The translations under genes and the position numbers were made by a program. A stretch of DNA of 64,000 nt, from positions 169,976 through 233,975 of the forward strand of contig PDUO01000039.1 in NCBI GenBank assembly GCA_003008705.1, in the 5' to 3' direction. Below, one piece after another: positions 56,971 through 64,000 of the stretch. The notes below the pieces were generated by a model. That model saw only the letters and a list, made by a program, of their open reading frames with translations. It was not told the origin of the DNA and searched no databases. Each line of letters begins with the position of its first letter. Position 1 is the first letter of the stretch. This stretch comes from Pezicula radicicola (Eukaryota > Ascomycota > Leotiomycetes > Helotiales > Dermateaceae).

Positions 56971-59709
56971 CTACTTGTATTTCTGAAAGACTTCCCGATA
57001 ACCACTCTCAGCAGTAACGAATTCTGACAGATCAGAGCGAAGGCGGTTCTGAAGGTATGCATGCCTTTTCTGTTCCTGAACCAGCCTGTCAGAGACGTGG
57101 TATGCATGCTCCTGAAAGCGATATAAAACTGAGCATGATTCCACAGCACGTTCAGCCATCCAGGCTACGACAGCTGTATACTTTTCTTGGTCAACATAGC
57201 CAATAGAGGCCAAACCAGGCCCGAATATCTTCTCATATGGGCGCATATCATCGGAGAACTTTTTGGCCTGTAGATATTGCTTTTGTGCCGTCTCCGAAGA
57301 AGCTTTAGCTTCCTGAAGTTGTTGTTGCAGGTTGCGCATCTTGGTAGACAATGAGACTATCGTGACTCGACAATGGACGTACGCTAATATCCCAACGGAT
57401 ACCGATTCCCATTGCTGCTCAAGGGTGTCTACCAGATTCTCAAGTGCCTGTATAGCGTTGGCAACTGCTTCATGACGCTCGAACCGATTTTCAATCCGAG
57501 GTAAATCCTGATTTGACTGTATAGGTGATTTATGAGCTGCTGCTGGGGATGCAATCCTTGACTCGATACTATCGTCTACTAATAACTTTTAGCGACATGC
57601 CAATAAAGCAAATACTAACTAGCTTACCTTCTTGTCTCCAAATCCGTCGAAAGAGACGGCGCCATCGTGAACAGTCAATGTAAGACGGGACGGTCATACC
57701 CAACAAGAGGAAAATAGAATTAACAAGAACAAATATTCCACAATCATTGTTGTTGGACTGGGTAGCAGATACCTATAATAGGTCAGAGAAGATAGTCAAG
57801 AGAGCAAAGGGCACGAGCATACTGCAAGCCGAGGAGTGCATTGCTTTATGCTATCTCCGCTACCATCCATATTCTTGCTTCGCTGAAGATATTCCGAGAA
57901 CAGGTTCATTTCTTGCAATGGCAACGATCCCCCCAAAGAGTCGTAACATTCGTATGAACATCTCACTACATCAAATACAATAAGAGTGTAATGACTGCTG
58001 GCGATTAGTGGAGCGATAAGTAGTCTCATTGGATCTGGCAATGTCAAAGGCTTTCGGCCACTGTAATGCTCACGAAGTTTCGTATATATCGCCAACTGGG
58101 GTTGAGAAGGGTATATAGTGAGCAACGACTGGGGCTCTAAGACTTTAGAATCGTCAGTAGCGAATAATCTCATGATATCCCCGATAGCGGACGTGGTCAG
58201 CCAGTTTAAATCCATAAGTGACTGGAAATGCTGATCTGATGTTGCTGTGTTTGGTTGCATTTTTGAGGTCTGTAAGGCTGGTGACAGATGAGGCGCTGCT
58301 TGATCATCGCCTGCCAAGTCAACAGCTTTCTCTGAGTTCGGATCGCAAGTAGCGGCGTTGGCCGGATCAGACTCAGATAGGGCGGACTTGATGGAGACAG
58401 GTGTTATGCAACGAGAAGGGTTATCCTTTGCCTTATACGCTAGACCGTCATTTCCAAGCAGTTCAGACTGGCCGCCTCGAGACTTAGAGATAGTGTCGTT
58501 GGTAAGAGCATCCTTGCCGTTTATTACTTCTCTGTTAGAGGCAGGTTCTTTGGTGGACCCCGTGAACGCAGCCCCTTTGTACTCAACTTCCTCGGCTTGG
58601 GCAAACCATGTATTAGAGAGCATGTTTAACGAACTCGCAGTTTTCTCCTTGCCAAAGAGTGAGTCTCCCATCAATCTCCTCCCTTGGGGTGTTGGGGTTG
58701 ACGGCACGGTTGCCATGATGTCAAACATCACAGAGCTAGGCGTATCCCCGCGGTCTTCGGAATAGTCTCCAAAGTCCGACTCTGCGCTTTCTGAAGTGTA
58801 CCCTAGCTCCAACCTTGCAGACCGCGCTCGATGAGGACTACTGAGAGGTGTATTTACTATCTCCTTCGCGTTGGAAGACAGATAATGCTCGAATGCAGGT
58901 AGTGGTGGTGTTTTCGGACGTGGAAGAGGAATCTTGCTTGTGCCTGCCAGAACTTCTCCCTCCTTCTCCTTGCCTTTGACAGAGCTAACAGCAGCAGATT
59001 CTTCAGATGGTAGATGGCTTTCGTCCTGATCACTTTGGATAATAGCCTCCCTTTCCTCCCCTTCCTCCCCTTCCTCCCGTTCTTCCCCTTCTTCTGCTTC
59101 TTGTCCCGGTTCAGCTCTTGGTCGGGAACGTCGTGCTGTGGCAATGTTGAAGAGCCGAATGTATGCTTGCGCATCAGCCACTGTCAGGCAGGAACCACCT
59201 CGTCGTACTCTTCTCTTTCCGCGGAGTCGCGCTTCAATGATGGGTTGTGTGCGTTCCAGAAATTGTGGCAGAGTGACCGTCGCAGCTATCTTGCCGATTG
59301 ATTCGAGGAGGTTGTTGCTGGGCTCTAGCGGCCACAGCTGCCCGAGACGTTGGTGAAAGCGCTGGCCCCAGAGAGCGTGTAACCTCTGTATGGCCTTCTC
59401 CTTGCGCGTAAGATCTATGGAGGCAACGACCGGTGTCTTTGCGAAGTTGCGAGCTACATCCTCGAATGAGGACAGACTCAGGATGTTGCAAATTCCATAC
59501 ACGAGTACCCCAGTCCAGAAGCGCTGCCGCTGCTCGTTCAAGGCTGCCTCTGCTGTTTCGAGGCGCTTCAGGCCAAGTTGAAATGACAGCAGCTTCTGGG
59601 CATCATCGGCGTGATTGAAGTCGCTGAGGACGGTAGAAACGAAGCTTTCGATATCAGCCTCGGACTCAGCCTCGGCCTTGGAATTGGAATTGGAATTGGA
59701 CTCGGACAT
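56971..59709 (-). CDS. Ulp1/SENP-like cysteine protease (C48 family)
   Basis: Exons 59709-57823, 57772-57628 and 57578-56971, joined by introns of 50 and 49 nt in matching phase, give 879 residues. Residues 1-190 are helical, and 205-225 form an acidic run (EEGEEREEGEEGEERE). 230-500 are low-complexity and probably disordered. 505-680 are the protease: a Trp block (LMDLNWLTTSAIGDIMRLF), His573 in ASSHYTL, Asp590 in CYDSL, Gln634 and Cys640 in TQSNNNDCGIFV, split by the first intron. The order His-Asp-Gln-Cys is that of SUMO/NEDD8-type deconjugases. Residues 720-879 form a coiled coil (MRNLQQQLQEAKASSETAQK). Such large, lineage-specific Ulp1-like proteins occur in fungi both as host genes and near DNA transposons. 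No stop or frameshift. The substrate is unknown. Confidence 0.85.
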
Positions 59710-59920
59710 GAACAGAAACCGAATGGTGTCTTGAGTCGTTCACATCGGTGTCTGTGTTAGTAGACGTTGCAACATCTTCATGTACTTTATGTACTGAGAA
59801 AGAACGATGGTTGACAGCTTCGTATATTCATTTTCAAGTGTAAATCCAGTAAACTGCCCAACTGCTTCTCATATTGACTAATGCAGGGTGGCGGGGTGAT
59901 GATCTCTCTTACCGCTTTCA
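59710..59920. other. 5' flank of the Ulp1-like gene
   Basis: About 210 bases between the reverse-strand start codon and the hairpin. It should contain the promoter of the protease gene; no specific element was recognised. Confidence 0.4.
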
Positions 59921-59960
59921 AGGGTCCAGGAGCGCTAACAGATTAGCGCTCCTGGACCCT
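59921..59960. repeat. Perfect 18-bp hairpin
   Basis: The arm AGGGTCCAGGAGCGCTAA (59921-59938) and its exact reverse complement (59943-59960) are separated by a CAGA loop. A weaker outer symmetry (ACCGCTTTC at 59911, CAAAGCGGTGAGAG near 59986) continues on both sides, so it may be the palindromic core of a small mobile element at the retrotransposon border. Confidence 0.9.
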
Positions 59961-60238
59961 CGAAACTAGCGCTCTCGGATCCTCCAAAGCGGTGAGAGCC
60001 ATTCCGGATCCTCTGAGCTAGGGCTCGGTTCTTCGGCCAGCGCTTCTAGCAATACTTACGCGTTATCCCTATCACGTGCACAGCCCTACTACTATATATT
60101 AAATTGAATAGGCGAAACTAAATTACATAGTAGTGTGGAGATGGTTTTGTCACGTGCTGACGAAAGCGTGCAGAGAGCATCAATAACCAAGCTCCATCTA
60201 ACATGCATCACGAGATCGCTCTGTGAACTCTAGGTGGG

Positions 60239-61137
60239 ATGATAAACACTGAACTACAGTCAAAAATCCAATTCTACCTGCTGCTCGATAAGAAGATTGA
60301 CTCGTCAGGTCAGCTGGTGAGTACTACCACTTTTCGAGATGTACGAAATGCAGCCGTTGTAGCCACGAGTTTAGTTGGAAAGCCAAACCCTTTTAGTCAG
60401 CCTGAGGACAATAATTACGATCAGGACACCAAGATGACGTCTCAAGAACAATTGAACTTCGAACTCCTCACGATCATGAGAGGCCTTGCATCAGCTCAAC
60501 TTACCGGATCATCTACTCAGCAAGCTCCAAAGCAGTCAGTGGCTACGCAACCACCAGCCATGCCCTCGCCAGCTAACCCTCCTCCATACCAATTCAATGA
60601 CGGGTATCGTAACTCATATGACAGGCAACCTTCATACAGCCAACCAAACCCGAACTGCTGATGCTATAATTGCCTAGGCATGGGTCATGTTAGTTCAAGC
60701 TGTACAGCACCTCGTGTACCCGATGCTCAGTATTACGAGAACAAACGCATGATTGAACCAGAACGAGCACAACGACGAGGCTACTTCCAACCAACTGCAG
60801 CTTTTGACAATACGCCAGGCACTTCATATGGTCAGCAAGCTCCTCCTGCTACTCAGGTACCACCAAATGTTAAAGCAGCAGCCTCCGCGTCAATGATGCA
60901 TCACCCTCAACCACCAACGATGCAGCCTCATCAGCTCAATCCACCTGGCGAAACTGTCTATCAGACTCAGGCATGGACTTCCTATCAATTCAACCCTGCT
61001 CGCAAACCGGAAACTAGCAGTTCTGCTCCGGCTCAAACTATGGAATCTCGAGTGACTGACGTTACGCCAGAGGACCGTACCCGCAGATTCTTGACGATGG
61101 CTTTGAAGATGCTGGTAACCTCATCGACTGCTTCTAT
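60239..61137 (+). pseudogene. gag-like nucleocapsid region of the gypsy element
   Basis: The frame carries a Pro/Gln/Ser-rich region and then a zinc knuckle CYNCLGMGHVSSSC of the CX2CX4HX4C type, which binds the element RNA. A TGA at 60659-60661 falls immediately before the knuckle and splits the ORF; a CGA-to-TGA change would do this. The N-terminal capsid domain is largely missing from the ATG at 60239, so the 5' end is probably truncated or decayed. Confidence 0.7.
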
Positions 61138-61701
61138 GTGCATACTCATGTTGATGGTACCCTGATTACTCGTGCTATGGTCGATAGCGGAGCTGTCATC
61201 GAATTGATTTCTCCAAAAATCGTAGAGAAGTTGAATCTCCAGAAATACCAGATGGAAGCTGGCTGGTATGTTAAGCTTACCGATGACCGACGCGTAAGCA
61301 TCGAGGACTACATAATCATTGAACTTGTAGTTGGCGGCATCAGAACCTTCCTGCGGGCATACATCATGGGCCTGGATGACAGCTACGAGTTACTATTATC
61401 ACGAAGCTGGATGAAGAGAGTTGGAGCAGTACAAAACCATCGCGACGACACCCTGCAAATTCAAGGAAAGTCCGGTATCATTGTCAATGTCCCAGCTTCC
61501 AAGGTTCCATTTCCACCTATTGAGAGGGCCCATAACGACATTGCCAACTCCGATGAAGCCAGTGATCTCTCTTCAGAAGAAGATTCCGCCGAGCAAGAGA
61601 TAGATCGACTATTGGGAGAAGTTGAGATACTCGATCAAGCTGAGTATGACATGACCCACAGCATCAGCAACTCAGCTTCGGGAAAAGCAAAGCGCCAGTA
61701 G
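61138..61701 (+). pseudogene. Aspartic protease region of the gypsy element
   Basis: In a frame shifted relative to gag, MVDSGAVIELISPKIVEKLN is the retropepsin-like active-site segment (Asp-Ser-Gly), followed by the beta-rich LTDDRRVSIEDYIIIELVVG and ELLLSRSWMKRVGAVQNHRD flap/strand regions. The block ends in an acidic linker at about 61540-61700. The gag-protease frame change could be a normal frameshift site or damage. Confidence 0.7.
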
Positions 61702-61781
61702 GGGACCAGGCCCCCAACTGGTGCACAGAACAGCCTGATGATCAACCAGAAACTCATGCCTACCAGCGTTCTACCGTCGAC

Positions 61782-63346
61782 ATGACCAACCTCCATCACG
61801 GTCCAACTCATCAATACGAAGCCCTTCGAGTCAGCTGTTCTAATACCTACCTCCGCGCGGCTGCTACAGCACGACTAACTGAGGTTGCGAAATATTCTCC
61901 CCTGGAAAATACCCCTCCACCGGAAATACCTCATCCTCCTAACATCGATCCCACAGTATACAAGCCTATTGAACAAAACCAAGCTGCTGGATTCCCCGTG
62001 AAGCGCAGACCGGAGTTGCGTGAACTGAGCAAGGATCCCCAGAATATCATTGATGCATGGTTCGAGACAAGCGAGATTACAACAGGCACCAAGGCAGATA
62101 CCATTGAGAAACAACAAAAGGCACGCCGTCTACTGTATACGTGGAAAGACTGCTTCGCGAAGCATATAAGAGAAGTCAAGCCGACAGATTTCATTCATCA
62201 TGCCATCGACCTCATCCCTGGAGTAATTCCATTAGTACAAAAATACCCATTTATCCATGTCACAATCTGGAAGCTGTCCTAGATACCCTAATGAAGCCAG
62301 CCTTTAATATATACTTCACTGCGGATACAACTAATGGATATTGGGCTGTACCTATTCGACCTGGAGATGAGTATAAGGCAGCTTTCACAGCCCCAAATGG
62401 TCAATGGCTATACCGGAGAATGGGTCAAGGATTGAAAGGAGCTCCCTATACTTATGCCCAGTTCACTGATCTCGCGTTTGGACCACTCCCTAAGACAGCG
62501 ACTACACCTGCATTCCCCACACTCATCAGAGATCATGGAGATACTGGATTTGCTCCGTTTATGGATGACCATGCTGGTGCCTCTGATAGCTTCGAAGCCC
62601 AGTTTAACTTCCTCCACGAGAAGTACTTCCCGCGAGTGAAATTTGCGCCCATTGCACTGTCACCTCACAAATCTCATTTCTTCATGGAAAGCCTGGCCGT
62701 ACTCGGCTTCACAGCTACTGAGGATGGACTAAGACCAAGTGGGAAGCATCGAAATCGGGTGGCTGTGTGGAAGACTCCAAGGTGCAAGCAAGATGTAGAG
62801 GACTTCCTGTGGCTTACACCGTTCCTGTGCATTTTCATTCCTAGGAGAGCCGATCATGTCATGAGAATCAAGAAGGCCTATATAGAAGAAGTCCCAGTCT
62901 TACTACCCATAGGAGTCAAGTCAGTACACAAAGAATGGGTAGACACTGGCCAATTCAATTGGGGAGATGAGCAGGAAGCATCTTTCAGATATATTGTAGA
63001 TGCCATAGTGAACAATACCATGGCTGGAACCAATCTAAGCAAGCAATACCATCTCAGCACTGATGCTAGTCTATACGGGCTAGGCAGAATCCTTTTCCAG
63101 CTCAAAGATGCACCTCCCGGCACTAAAGCCACCGATAAGATCAAAGACCAAATCCAGATCAACTTGTTTATTTCATTCAAACTCTCTGATGTAGAAACCC
63201 GATACACTACTACAGAGAGAGAAGCACTAGCTATGGTTTGGAACTTGGCTGAGGTCAGATGGCTGGCGATTGGAAACCCCTATCCGGTGAAAATCTACAC
63301 CGACCATAGTGCCCTTATCACAACTCTTACCAAAGGCGCTGACTAA
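61782..63346 (+). pseudogene. Reverse transcriptase/RNase H region of the gypsy element, with internal loss
   Basis: The 61782-62282 frame ends with TDFIHHAIDLIPGVIPLVQK, the lead-in to RT. The expected fingers segment (R.V.DYR.LN...) is missing, and a second frame (from about 62270) picks up at FTADTTNGYWAVPI, YRRMGQGLKGAPYTYAQF and the catalytic FMDDHAGASDSF (Met replaces the usual Leu/Val before DD). RNase H follows with LSTDASLYGLGRILFQ, TTTEREALAMVW and YTDHSALITTL. A TAA at 63344-63346 sits where Gln of the ..DQHG.(V/I)ARWMD motif is expected, as CAA-to-TAA would give. Confidence 0.8.
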
Positions 63347-64000
63347 CATGGCAAAGTAGCGCGCTGGATGGACAGACTCACTGAATACGACTTTGAAGTG
63401 CAACACCGGCTAGGTAAATCTAACCTTATGGGTATTGCTGATGGACTGTCACGACTTCCTGGGAATCTGCAAGATGAACACGTTAGGGAAGACTCTGAGC
63501 GAATGGTCTTTGGTGTCAATACTCCTTTCCAAGCCAAAAGCAACTACCGGCCACCATCAGTAGAGGAGGACCCTGATGATATATATACCCCAGGCACGTT
63601 ACCTGAATCTCCGCTGCGACCATACGCAAATCCAGCCTGGAATGACAATCACCTAGCAGCTGCTGCGTCTGGATCCACATTCGAGCATTCCCCGGGATTG
63701 GACCAGCACTTCGAATTACGACGGCATCTAGTATATAGACCTATTGTGGACTTCCTCCAGAAAGGAGATGCTGGCATAGTACAATTTGGCAGATCCAGGC
63801 GACGGCAAATCAAGAAACATGCCATTCGCTACCGCCTATCAGGACGACACCTCTTCTACACGGAGCGAAACATGCAACCAGCAAAGTGCATATGTGATCG
63901 CGAAGTCAAAGACATCTTGAAGTGGGCTCACGATGCACATGGACACTTCGCACCTGCTCTAACACTCCATAACCTGCTGGGACAATCCTACTGGCCGACT
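63347..64000 (+). pseudogene. RNase H end and integrase zinc-finger region, cut by the window edge
   Basis: The same frame continues after the TAA: HGKVARWMDRLTEYDFEVQH, GIADGLSRLP, a linker, and the H-H-C-C start of integrase (WAHDAHGHFAPALTLHNLLG then QSYWP). The integrase core would lie to the right of the window. No further stop was seen in this stretch. Confidence 0.7.

Larger units (their letters stand above)
60239..64000 (+). mobile_element. Decayed Ty3/Gypsy LTR retrotransposon, truncated by the window edge
   Basis: Four coding blocks follow in the order gag, protease, reverse transcriptase/RNase H, integrase, the Ty3/Gypsy order. They sit in different frames and contain stops. The 5' LTR and primer-binding site are not defined; sequence from about 60060 to 60230 is a candidate LTR end because of its similarity to 47.9 kb. 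The 3' part lies outside the window. Blocks are described separately. Confidence 0.85.

Noticed and set aside
60680..61165. Separate gene starting after the gag stop
   Set aside because: It shares the gag frame and supplies its zinc knuckle; it is the same ORF split by a TGA.

Overview
The window is nuclear DNA of a filamentous ascomycete (Pezizomycotina). The evidence is short GT-AG introns of about 43-140 nt, often with CTAAC/CTGAC branch sites, and fungal families: a tannase/feruloyl esterase, a fungal-type P450, a Ure2-like glutathione transferase, a TmpL-type membrane flavoprotein and a Ty3/Gypsy element. I cannot name the species. Intact, fairly GC-balanced genes alternate with AT-rich, gene-poor DNA full of broken genes. 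Many of the breaks are single stop codons that a C-to-T (or G-to-A) change would explain, as expected from repeat-induced point mutation (RIP) or general C-to-T decay.

Layout. 1-0.7 kb: 5' part of a reverse-strand gene with a His-Gln/Ile-Asn dipeptide repeat, running off the left edge. 1.2-10.1 kb: relics (an ORF with one internal stop, an MBOAT/wax-synthase-like acyltransferase, a berberine-bridge-type FAD oxidase, an SDR piece, an MFS piece). 11.4-12.4 kb: an intact CENP-H-like kinetochore gene whose first exon appears to be only the ATG. 12.8-15.1 kb: inverted-repeat elements. 15.4-18.1 kb: a glutathione S-transferase and a PD-(D/E)XK-like hypothetical protein. 19.2-22.7 kb: relics of a sulfotransferase-like protein, an MFS permease and a poly(ADP-ribose) polymerase. 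23.2-24.6 kb: an intact ZIP metal transporter, followed by a small hAT-like element with an 8-bp target duplication. 27.6-29.5 kb: a secreted tannase-family esterase.

32.7-46.0 kb is the best preserved block: a P450, a divergent beta-lactamase-fold hydrolase with a broken second copy, an SDR, a fragment possibly from a transcription factor, an enoyl-CoA hydratase, and a 982-residue fusion of an adenylation domain with a ferric-reductase-like membrane flavoprotein. A small metabolic cluster is possible but unproven. A short inverted-repeat element family occurs three times (26.6, 39.4, 42.3 kb). 46.7-56.5 kb returns to relics (a STAND NTPase N-terminus, a TauD-type dioxygenase, a membrane protein, an HNH nuclease) plus two small hypothetical genes. 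57.0-59.7 kb holds an intact Ulp1-type cysteine protease, and 60.2 kb to the right edge a decayed Ty3/Gypsy retrotransposon with gag, protease, RT/RNase H and the start of integrase.

Intron-exon models were built by eye from reading frame and splice consensus. Family names rest on recognised motifs, not on database searches.
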